A stretch of 64,000 bases of DNA, taken from assembly GCA_034521755.1 (NCBI GenBank), contig JAXHMB010000004.1, positions 62,001 through 126,000 on the forward strand. The letters run 5' to 3'. Under the pieces are notes generated by a model, which saw only the letters and a list, made by a program, of their open reading frames with translations, was not told the DNA's origin and made no database searches. Below are positions 23,606-31,594 of the stretch, piece after piece; position 1 is the first letter of the stretch, and each line of letters opens with the position of its first letter. The DNA comes from JAXHMB01 sp034521755 (GTDB taxonomy: Bacteria; Bacteroidota; Rhodothermia; Balneolales; Balneolaceae). The position numbers were made by a program, and so were the translations under genes.

Positions 23606-26041
23606 ATGCTTCTTATGCGTAAAAACACGCTCTATTTCGGGCTTTCCTCTATAATAACTCTGATACTCTTTTGGGTGTTGTCCACTCCATTGGGACCCGC
23701 CCCGCCTCTTGGTCCTTTTATGAACCCCAACGCAGGATTCTGGGCAAATGCAGAAACAGACTATAACAATGATTTAGAGTTTCAAGTAAACGATGAGGCA
23801 CTTTCCGATTCCATCCGCGTTTATTTTGATGACAAGCAGATTCCGCACATCTTCGCAGCAAATGACAACGACCTTTATTTTGCCCAAGGGTACATCACTG
23901 CACGCGACCGACTCTGGCAAATGGAACTGCAAACACATGCTGCTGCCGGACGCCTTTCCGAAATACTGGGACCCCAAATGCTCGATTACGATCGCTACCG
24001 GCGTAGAATTGGGATGGGCTATGCTGCAGAGCAAGCTCTCGAAGGGATGCTATTAGATGAACAAACATTCAGTGCTATCGAAAGTTATGCTGCCGGCGTA
24101 AACGCATGGATTGATCAGCTTGACCCAGCTGAATATCCCATTGAATACAAAATTTTGGATTATGCTCCCGAAGAATGGACTCCTGTCAAAAGTGCGCTCC
24201 TATTAAAGTATATGACATATATGCTGGCCGGCAACAATGGCGATTTGCGTATGAGCAACACCAAAGCTTTTTTTGGAGATTCCTTTATCAAAAATATTTT
24301 AGACCTGGATCCCAACTGGAATGATCCAACTATACCATCAAGCAAAGAATGGGATTTTGAAGCAGACCTTCCCCCAAAGCCAAATGATAGTTTTATCCCT
24401 TCAATCGTTGAAGACATCCTGCCCTTTCAACCCGATCCTGCCAACGGAAGCAACAACTGGGCTGTCAGCGGCAGCAAAACAGCGAGCGGCTATCCAATAC
24501 TGGCAAACGATCCACACCTGAATATGACACTGCCTTCTATCTGGTATGCAGCGCAGCTTAATAGTCCAAGCCAAAATGTGATGGGCGTTTCGCTGCCGGG
24601 AGTTCCAACTATTATTGTTGGATTTAATGAAGACATTGCCTGGGGCACTACCAATGTAGGTGCCGATGTCTGGGATTGGTATGAAATAGAATTTCGGGAT
24701 TCTACCCTATCAGAATACAAGCATGATGGTGTTTGGAAAGAAACAGAAAAGCGTATAGAAAAAATCAACATAAAAGGCGGTGAAACTGTAATTGATACGG
24801 TAATCTACACCCATCATGGACCGGTAGTACAGGACTCTGAAAATGAGGTCGGGAGTTCCAACGTCCCCAAGTATCATGCCATGCGCTGGATTGCTTATGA
24901 ACCTTCCAACGAAACGCGCTACTTTCTGGAAATTAACAAAGCAAAAAATTATAAAGACTATCGCAATGCTCTTCAACATTACGACAACCCGGCTCAAAAC
25001 TGGGTTTTTGCCGACAGTTCTGACATAGCAATAACCGTAACCGGGCAATATCCCAAGAAGTGGAACGAACAGGGTCGCTATATCAGTGATGGCTCCAATG
25101 CAGCCTATGATTGGCAAGGGTGGATTCCATTTGAACAGATTCCTTACATCAAAAATCCTGAACGTGGATTTGTGAGTTCAGCCAACCAGGATCCAACAGA
25201 CAGCAGTTATCCCCACTACCTGGACGATGACTTCGGTCCTTTTGAACGAGGACGCAGAATCAACGAGCAGCTTGCAAGCATGGATAATATTACTGCGCAG
25301 GACATGCAGAACCTGCAGCTGGATACTTACAGTTACCACGCGGCCAAGGTACTCCCCACCATGATGGAAATGCTAAACACTGATACACTATCAGAATGGC
25401 ACCAACAGGCGTACGAAGAACTGCAAAACTGGAATTACGAAAATAATGGAGACTTGATTGCTCCATCCATTTTTAAATACTGGTGGGATGAGCTTTACAG
25501 CGCTATTTGGTCCGATGAATATCAATATGCAGACATCCCACTGGACTGGCCGGCTCGCGACCAGGTTGCATGGTTGGTAGTAAATCAACCCGATTTAAAA
25601 TGGTATGATAACATCACCACAGATAGCAAAGAAACACTGCAGGATTTGGTAAACAACTCGTCCCATAAAGCAATGTCAAAACTTACCAAAGAGTTTGGAA
25701 GCTATGGCGACAATTGGAAGTGGGGCTATGTTAATGAAACAACAATTGGACACCTTGGACAAATCCCCGGATTTGGCAAACCACTCTTTACTGATGGCGG
25801 TGCAGAATCTATAAATGCCATCCGTGACAGCCACGGCCCATCCTGGCGCATGGTCGTTGAGCTGGGGCCCGAAATTAAAGCACGCGCCATTTATCCCGGC
25901 GGACAATCCGGCAACCCGGGATCTAAATATTATGCAAACATGGCGGTCGACTGGAACAATGGAAAACTCTACCCGCTATGGTTTATGAAGAATGAGCCCG
26001 TTGCAAGCGATTCCACCAACTACTCAATAATTATTAAATAA
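23606..26041 (+). CDS. Penicillin acylase family N-terminal nucleophile hydrolase
   Basis: 811 residues with an N-terminal membrane/signal segment (about 8-30). QGYITARDRLWQMEL and AAAGRLSEILG are typical of the alpha part. The self-cleavage site is G281-S282 in NGSNNWAVSGSKT, with Ser282 as N-terminal nucleophile. LANDPHL and DSHGPSWRMVVEL with GGQSGNPGS follow. Expected to be a periplasmic amidohydrolase acting on N-acyl compounds such as amides or homoserine lactones; substrate unknown. A second in-frame ATG at 23615 is an equally good start. Confidence 0.93.
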   Translation: MLLMRKNTLYFGLSSIITLILFWVLSTPLGPAPPLGPFMNPNAGFWANAETDYNNDLEFQVNDEALSDSIRVYFDDKQIPHIFAANDNDLYFAQGYITARDRLWQMELQTHAAAGRLSEILGPQMLDYDRYRRRIGMGYAAEQALEGMLLDEQTFSAIESYAAGVNAWIDQLDPAEYPIEYKILDYAPEEWTPVKSALLLKYMTYMLAGNNGDLRMSNTKAFFGDSFIKNILDLDPNWNDPTIPSSKEWDFEADLPPKPNDSFIPSIVEDILPFQPDPANGSNNWAVSGSKTASGYPILANDPHLNMTLPSIWYAAQLNSPSQNVMGVSLPGVPTIIVGFNEDIAWGTTNVGADVWDWYEIEFRDSTLSEYKHDGVWKETEKRIEKINIKGGETVIDTVIYTHHGPVVQDSENEVGSSNVPKYHAMRWIAYEPSNETRYFLEINKAKNYKDYRNALQHYDNPAQNWVFADSSDIAITVTGQYPKKWNEQGRYISDGSNAAYDWQGWIPFEQIPYIKNPERGFVSSANQDPTDSSYPHYLDDDFGPFERGRRINEQLASMDNITAQDMQNLQLDTYSYHAAKVLPTMMEMLNTDTLSEWHQQAYEELQNWNYENNGDLIAPSIFKYWWDELYSAIWSDEYQYADIPLDWPARDQVAWLVVNQPDLKWYDNITTDSKETLQDLVNNSSHKAMSKLTKEFGSYGDNWKWGYVNETTIGHLGQIPGFGKPLFTDGGAESINAIRDSHGPSWRMVVELGPEIKARAIYPGGQSGNPGSKYYANMAVDWNNGKLYPLWFMKNEPVASDSTNYSIIIK

Positions 26042-26048
26042 TTCTGCT

Positions 26049-26387
26049 ATGCTACTTGCTTTACTTATCGCCATCACAGCCTGGATACTTAGCCTTTTTA
26101 TGCCCTGGTGGTCACTTGCTATTCCCTGTGTGTTATTTGGCGCCTGGAAAGGAGAAAAAGGAAGCAGTTCATTTCTGTATGGCTTCATCGGTATTGGAGC
26201 TCTTTGGTTGATTCAGGTACTTATCATTGACATGCAAAATCAACAGGTTCTATCCTCCCGTATCGCGGATCTTTTTAGCCTGCCACATTCATCCCTGGTT
26301 ATTTTGATAACTGTAATCATTGGTGGACTTGCCGGAGGATTCAGCACCTTAACCGGTTATTTTGCAAAAGAATTTTTCAGCAATTAG
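26049..26387 (+). CDS. Small integral membrane protein, unknown function
   Basis: 112 residues with about four hydrophobic segments (near 1-20, 25-35, 45-65, 83-103). The start is 7 bases after the acylase stop, so the two are probably cotranscribed. The last four bases overlap the end of the convergent gene. No family recognised. Confidence 0.7.
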   Translation: MLLALLIAITAWILSLFMPWWSLAIPCVLFGAWKGEKGSSSFLYGFIGIGALWLIQVLIIDMQNQQVLSSRIADLFSLPHSSLVILITVIIGGLAGGFSTLTGYFAKEFFSN

Positions 26388-26956
26388 CGCGACTGGTAAT
26401 TTAAATCCAATCCAATTCTTTTTTCTTTTTGCATCCACCACAGCTTGTGTGTGCCTGAGCTGAGCACATAGGTTTTACCTGCACCAAAAATATAAATTTT
26501 GGGTACAAAGAAACCTTCAAACGTGTATTCATACCCTTCCCGGTCTTCAATTTTTTCCTGCTTCCCATCCAGAATGTATTCTACTTCTCGGCCTGAATCA
26601 TTCTCCAGCGTAAAAACAATTTTTCGGCTTTCCCCATAAAATTCATCGGCACTTACTTCAAAACCTACTCTTCGTTCCCGGGGCATCCAGAAGAATACAT
26701 TTCCCCTTCCTTTTTCAATAGTATAGACCCGGCCGCTATTAAGAACCGTTACCTGATGAGCATCAACATTCGATTCATGAACAGCATAATCACCCGGCTG
26801 CAAGGTCACTGACTCCGCACTATCCACCCTGAACTCTACCGCTTTATGATGATAGTTCTTGAAATGAAACTTATTTTCAAAATTACCCTGTGCTGTCGCC
26901 GACAGGCCTACACATGAAATCAAGAAAATGATGCCAACAGCAATTTTGTTTTTCAT
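26384..26956 (-). CDS. Secreted protein with an internal duplication, unknown function
   Basis: 190 residues. The N-terminal signal peptide (MKNKIAVGIIFLISCVGL...ATAQ) predicts export. The mature part has two halves of about 75-80 residues, each ending in a similar motif: VFFWMPRERRVGFEV and LWWMQKEKRIGLDL. The likely origin is a tandem domain duplication. No known domain recognised; all-beta character is suggested by alternating hydrophobics. Confidence 0.75.
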   Translation of the reverse strand: MKNKIAVGIIFLISCVGLSATAQGNFENKFHFKNYHHKAVEFRVDSAESVTLQPGDYAVHESNVDAHQVTVLNSGRVYTIEKGRGNVFFWMPRERRVGFEVSADEFYGESRKIVFTLENDSGREVEYILDGKQEKIEDREGYEYTFEGFFVPKIYIFGAGKTYVLSSGTHKLWWMQKEKRIGLDLNYQSR

Positions 26957-26991
26957 AACTTAAAGTAGCTTTTAATTAAGAACCTCTGCTT

Positions 26992-27189
26992 TTGATTAAC
27001 CAAACAACATCCACGTCTTTCACTTGTGCCTATTGTGGAGAAACAAACCATACCTTTGTTGATCCTTCTCAGGGTAAAACGCAAAAGTATATCGAAGATT
27101 GTCAGATTTGTTGTCAGCCCAACAAACTGAACATTTCTTATGACGAATGGAACGAGGAATTTATAATTCGGGCCCTACCCTCGCAGTGA
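26992..27189 (+). CDS. CPXCG-motif cysteine-rich protein
   Basis: 65 residues starting with TTG at 26992. FTCAYCGETNHTFVDPSQGK and DCQICCQPNKL form a two-CxxC zinc-ribbon-like unit, as in the small CPXCG family (here CAYC/CQIC). No upstream ATG is available in frame. Probably a metal-binding accessory protein of unknown role. Confidence 0.8.
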   Translation: MINQTTSTSFTCAYCGETNHTFVDPSQGKTQKYIEDCQICCQPNKLNISYDEWNEEFIIRALPSQ

Positions 27190-27292
27190 ACAGTTCTAAG
27201 CTTCAATTTAATTCGCAAATTCTGTTGAACTTAAATTCTTGGATTAGTATCTTAATTCAGTTTTGCGCCAGAGTTAAGATTTCGCGCACAAC

Positions 27293-27465
27293 ATGAACCC
27301 TTTGAAAATCAAAAAATTGTTTTTTAAAGAGATCTCTAAACACTTAAACTACTTAAAAAGCTGCTTCATAAAACAGCCTGGAGATCCCATTCCCAATATT
27401 TTAAGGGTTCATATTTCCCATTCCTTTTCCCAATCCGACGCGGTTTCCGCAGTCGGATTTTTTTT
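27293..27465 (+). ncRNA. Structured leader or small RNA ending in an intrinsic terminator, upstream of carA
   Basis: The gap 27190-27506 is over 300 bases. ATGAACCCTT (27293-27302) is perfectly complementary to AAGGGTTCAT (27403-27412), about 100 bases away. A strong terminator hairpin follows at 27432-27465. A GCTG/CAGC hairpin lies in between (27360-27375). The whole would be transcribed before carA, so attenuation or a free-standing small RNA are both possible. The ORF across this region has no coding character. Confidence 0.5.
27432..27465 (+). terminator. Intrinsic terminator 41 bases before carA
   Basis: Stem AATCCGAC/GTCGGATT with an inner GCGG-TTT-CCGC hairpin, then eight T. It sits between a possible leader RNA and carA and could act as an attenuator. 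Confidence 0.85.
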
Positions 27466-27506
27466 AACTATAAATCTCCAATTTTTAATACAAGAACTAC
27501 GATCTC

Positions 27507-28625
27507 ATGTCCCTATATCCAAGAGATAAAGCCATAATAGCACTTTCTGACGGAACCATTGAACATGGCTTTGCTATCGGCCAAAAAGGAACCACCGGCG
27601 GTGAACTTTGTTTCAACACCAGCATGACCGGATACCAGGAAATTTTTACGGATCCCAGCTACTATGGGCAGCTCATGATGATGACCTATCCCCATATTGG
27701 TAACTATGGCACTATGAGTAGAGACGATGAAGCTCGTACGGTTATGGTGGCCGGACTCATTACGCGATCGTTCTCCTGGGAATTTAGTAATCCACAAGCT
27801 GATGGCAGCCTGCAAGAATATTTAGAGCGGCATGAAGTTGTCGGTATTTCCGGAGTAGATACACGCAAACTCGTTCGCCATATTCGTTCCAAGGGTGTGA
27901 TGAATGCGGTCATATCCTCCGAAATTCTTGATGAAGAAAAACTGGTTCAAATGGCTAAAGACTGGGATGATATGGAAGGCCTTGAACTTGCTACCAAGGT
28001 AACCCGAAAAGAACCAGAGACCGTACACAGTGACGGCCCTTTTAAAGTGGCAGCATTTGATTACGGCATCAAACAAAATATTATTAACAACCTTGTTGAC
28101 CGGGGATGCACTCTGCGCATCTTTCCTGCCAAAGGAGATTACCTCGAAGAAATCAAAAACTGGGATCCCGATGGCTTCTTTTTCAGTAATGGCCCAGGCG
28201 ACCCCAATGCAACCAGCAGCTACGCCCTGGATACTGTAAACTACGTCAAAGAAACCGGGAAACCTCTTTTTGGGATATGTCTGGGTCATCAGCTTATGGC
28301 ACTTTCTGAAGGTATCTCAGTGAAGAAAATGTTTGTAGGGCACCGTGGAGCCAATCATCCGGTAAAAAACCTAAACACCGGCCTTGTTGAAATTACGACT
28401 CAAAACCATGGTTTTGGAGTAGATGAAGAAAAGCTGGATGAATCTAAAGTTGAAGTCACACACATTAACCTCAATGACAAAACCATTGAAGGCCTGAAAT
28501 TCAAAAATTTCCCGGGCTTTTCGGTACAGTATCACCCGGAAGCATCACCCGGACCGCATGATTCTGACTACCTTTTTGACCAGTTTCTGGACATGATCAA
28601 AGAAGGAAAAGGAGAGCTGGTATAA
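27507..28625 (+). CDS. carA: Carbamoyl-phosphate synthase small subunit
   Basis: 372 residues. N-terminal small-subunit domain (ALSDGTIEHGFAIGQ, GELCFNTSMTGYQEI), then the class I glutamine amidotransferase domain with catalytic Cys258 in GICLGHQLMAL and FSVQYHPEASPGPHDS. It hydrolyses glutamine and passes ammonia to CarB for pyrimidine and arginine synthesis. Followed after 84 bases by carB, with a perfect 20-bp palindrome in between. Confidence 0.97.
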   Translation: MSLYPRDKAIIALSDGTIEHGFAIGQKGTTGGELCFNTSMTGYQEIFTDPSYYGQLMMMTYPHIGNYGTMSRDDEARTVMVAGLITRSFSWEFSNPQADGSLQEYLERHEVVGISGVDTRKLVRHIRSKGVMNAVISSEILDEEKLVQMAKDWDDMEGLELATKVTRKEPETVHSDGPFKVAAFDYGIKQNIINNLVDRGCTLRIFPAKGDYLEEIKNWDPDGFFFSNGPGDPNATSSYALDTVNYVKETGKPLFGICLGHQLMALSEGISVKKMFVGHRGANHPVKNLNTGLVEITTQNHGFGVDEEKLDESKVEVTHINLNDKTIEGLKFKNFPGFSVQYHPEASPGPHDSDYLFDQFLDMIKEGKGELV

Positions 28626-28635
28626 AAGACTGGAC

Positions 28636-28655
28636 AGGCACGGCGCGCCGTGCCT
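28636..28655. repeat. Perfect 20-bp palindrome between carA and carB
   Basis: AGGCACGGCGCGCCGTGCCT, a perfect GC-rich palindrome in an otherwise AT-rich 84-bp gap. No T-run follows, so it is more like a dispersed palindromic unit than a terminator. Confidence 0.6.
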
Positions 28656-28709
28656 CCACTAAGACATTTTTTCTGAATTTTAATCGAATAAAAGATAACC
28701 AATAACCAA

Positions 28710-31547
28710 ATGCCACGACGCGACGATATCCACAAAATTCTTATCATTGGATCAGGACCCATTGTAATTGGACAGGCTGCAGAGTTTGACTACTCGGGCT
28801 CACAAGCGTGCCGCTCCCTCAAAGAGGAAGGGTACGAGGTAGTACTGATCAATTCCAATCCTGCTACCATCATGACCGATCCATTGATGGCCGATTCCAT
28901 TTACCTTAAGCCACTTACTACCGAATCCATCAAAGAAATTGTAGCCAAAGAAAAACCCGATGCTGTACTCCCCACCATGGGCGGGCAAACCGGACTGAAT
29001 CTGACAGGGGACCTTCAGAAAGAAAATTTCTGGAAAGAAAATGATATTCACATTATTGGAGTGAATATTGACGCGGTGGAAATCACCGAAGACCGGCAGG
29101 AATTCCGGAACCTGATGGATAAGATTGACATCCCACAGCTCAAAAGTAAAGTGGCCGATTCTCTGCTCGAAGCGAAAGAAATCACAGAAGAGCTGGGAGG
29201 CCTTCCCATCGTAATTCGTCCCTCCTTCACTATGGGCGGCGACGGCGGCGGCATTGTATGGAGCGAAGATGAGTTTGAGCGCAAAGTGCTTCGCGGCCTT
29301 GAACTGAGCCCGGTCCACGAGGTGCTGATCGAGGAAAGTATCTTTGGCTGGAAAGAGTACGAGTTGGAGCTGCTGCGAGATCCCAACGATACCGTGGTAA
29401 TTGTATGTACCGTTGAAAATATTGATCCGATGGGTGTCCACACCGGAGATTCTGTAACCGTTGCACCCTCCCAGACACTTACTGACAAACAGTTCCAGAT
29501 GCTGCGTGATGCTGCTATTAAAATGATGAACTCTATTGGAGAATTTGCAGGCGGATGTAATGTACAATTTGCTGTTGAACCCGGAACCGACCGTTTTGTA
29601 GCCATTGAAATTAACCCGAGGGTAAGCCGATCTTCTGCACTCGCTTCTAAAGCAACCGGATATCCCATCGCTAAAATTGCTACCAAGCTGGCCGTAGGCT
29701 ATAACCTGGATGAACTTCCAAACCCAATTACCGGAGTATCCTCAGCCTGTTTCGAGCCTTCTATTGACTACGTAATTGTGAAAGCCCCACGCTTTAATTT
29801 TGATAAATTCCCGGGTGTAGATGAAGAGCTTACCACTCAAATGAAGGCTGTAGGAGAAGTAATGTCAATTGGGCGAAATTTCCCGGAAGCCCTCAACAAA
29901 GCATGGCAGTCTTTAGAAGTTGGCCGGGCCGGACTCGGAGCTGACGGCTACGAAGAACTTGACCGTAAAGAAGTGCGTGAACGACTTATCAAGCCTTACT
30001 GGGACCGCATGCTGAATATACGCAATGCCTTTAAGCTGGGGGCATCGGTTGAAGAAATTGCAGACATCACTAAAGTTGATCCCTGGTTCCTGCAGCAAAT
30101 ACGCTACATGGTCTCCCTCGAAAACAGAACCGAAGGGCAGTCGCTTGATAATATCTCCAAAGAAGACTTCTATGAACTAAAACAAGCAGGATTTAGTGAT
30201 ACCCAAATCTCCTGGATGTTCAGCCAGAGCAATGGATCCGTTACTGAATATGAAGTGCGTGAAAAGCGCAAGGAACTTGGGCTGAAGCCAGTTTTTAAAA
30301 TTGTAGATACCTGTGCTGCTGAATTTCCCGCCGAAACGCCCTACTATTATTCTTCTTACGAGGAAGAAAATGAAAGTGAGGTCAACGACAGCAAAAAAGT
30401 GTTAATACTGGGCAGCGGGCCGAACCGAATCGGGCAAGGGATTGAATTTGACTACACTTGCGTACATGCCGTAAAGGCAGCTCAGGAAATGGGTTACGAA
30501 GCCATCATGGTAAATTGTAATCCTGAGACAGTTTCCACTGACTTCGATATTGCCGACAAGCTCTACTTTGAACCGGTCTACTGGGAACGCGTACTTGATA
30601 TTATTGAACACGAAAATCCGGAAGGCGTTATTCTGCAGGTTGGTGGTCAAACGGCCCTAAAATTAGGCAAACGTTTTGTTGAAGAGGGCATAAAAATATT
30701 TGGTACGCCATTTGAGAAAATCAATTTTGCCGAAGACCGCGGTTCATTTTCAAGGTTTCTGGAAGAGCTCGATATTCCTTTCCCCGAATATGGTACTGCC
30801 CGCACGGTAAAGGGTTCTCTGGAAGTTGCCGATCGGATTGGCTATCCCGTACTTATTCGCCCCAGCTATGTATTGGGCGGTCAGGGTATGCGCATTGCCA
30901 TTAAGAAAGAGGAACTTAAACGCTACACCGAGAAGATTCTCAAGACCCATCCCGAAAACGACTTTCTGATTGACCGTTACCTGGAGCATGCTGTAGAACT
31001 TGACGTAGATGCAGTCTATGATGGCGAACAGCTGCATATTGCAGGAATTATGCAGCATATAGAACCGGCAGGCGTACATTCCGGGGATTCCACAGCGGTA
31101 ATACCAACCTACTCCCTGAGTGATGAAGTCATAGAAAAAGTCAAAGAATACCAAGAAAGGATTGCCAACGAAATGGGTATCATTGGATTTTTAAATGTGC
31201 AATATGCTGTAAAAGATGGCAAAGTTTATGTGTTGGAAGCGAACCCTCGTTCAACCCGTACTATTCCATTCTTGGCTAAAGCTACACAACGCCCGGAGGC
31301 ACGTATCGCTGTAAAAGTGATGCTGGGAGCCAAATTAAAAGACTTCTCAAAAGAAGAACTTACCTCAAAGCTGAATAAGTGGGCAATTAAAGAACCGGTC
31401 TTCCCTTTTGGTAAATTTCCGGAAGTAAAAAAGCAGCTCGGGCCAGAGATGAAGTCAACAGGTGAAACTATCTACTTTGCCGAAGACTTCAATGATGAGC
31501 ATTTTAAAAAGCCTTACGAATTCAAGAATCTGTACTTAAATAAATAG
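28710..31547 (+). CDS. carB: Carbamoyl-phosphate synthase large subunit, without the C-terminal MGS domain
   Basis: 945 residues, against about 1070 for the classical enzyme. Both ATP-grasp halves are complete: ILIIGSGPIVIGQAAEFDYSG with IVIRPSFTMGGDGGGIV, and VLILGSGPNRIGQGIEFDYT with VLIRPSYVLGGQGMRIA. It stops soon after FAKATQ...KVMLGAKL and KSTGETIYFAEDF, where the MGS-like allosteric domain usually begins. It catalyses carbamoyl phosphate formation. Loss of the allosteric tail also occurs in other Bacteroidota, to my knowledge. Confidence 0.96.
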   Translation: MPRRDDIHKILIIGSGPIVIGQAAEFDYSGSQACRSLKEEGYEVVLINSNPATIMTDPLMADSIYLKPLTTESIKEIVAKEKPDAVLPTMGGQTGLNLTGDLQKENFWKENDIHIIGVNIDAVEITEDRQEFRNLMDKIDIPQLKSKVADSLLEAKEITEELGGLPIVIRPSFTMGGDGGGIVWSEDEFERKVLRGLELSPVHEVLIEESIFGWKEYELELLRDPNDTVVIVCTVENIDPMGVHTGDSVTVAPSQTLTDKQFQMLRDAAIKMMNSIGEFAGGCNVQFAVEPGTDRFVAIEINPRVSRSSALASKATGYPIAKIATKLAVGYNLDELPNPITGVSSACFEPSIDYVIVKAPRFNFDKFPGVDEELTTQMKAVGEVMSIGRNFPEALNKAWQSLEVGRAGLGADGYEELDRKEVRERLIKPYWDRMLNIRNAFKLGASVEEIADITKVDPWFLQQIRYMVSLENRTEGQSLDNISKEDFYELKQAGFSDTQISWMFSQSNGSVTEYEVREKRKELGLKPVFKIVDTCAAEFPAETPYYYSSYEEENESEVNDSKKVLILGSGPNRIGQGIEFDYTCVHAVKAAQEMGYEAIMVNCNPETVSTDFDIADKLYFEPVYWERVLDIIEHENPEGVILQVGGQTALKLGKRFVEEGIKIFGTPFEKINFAEDRGSFSRFLEELDIPFPEYGTARTVKGSLEVADRIGYPVLIRPSYVLGGQGMRIAIKKEELKRYTEKILKTHPENDFLIDRYLEHAVELDVDAVYDGEQLHIAGIMQHIEPAGVHSGDSTAVIPTYSLSDEVIEKVKEYQERIANEMGIIGFLNVQYAVKDGKVYVLEANPRSTRTIPFLAKATQRPEARIAVKVMLGAKLKDFSKEELTSKLNKWAIKEPVFPFGKFPEVKKQLGPEMKSTGETIYFAEDFNDEHFKKPYEFKNLYLNK

Positions 31548-31594
31548 AATTCCCGCTTTCGATAAATTTCCACACAGTAGCACCCAACGTATTT

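Noticed and set aside
27293..27529. 78-residue ORF upstream of carA
   Set aside because: It runs through the terminator hairpin and T-run, has no recognisable domain and overlaps carA. The RNA structure explains the sequence better.
28800..29567. 255-residue ORF antisense to carB
   Set aside because: Shadow of a highly conserved gene on the other strand; no domain.
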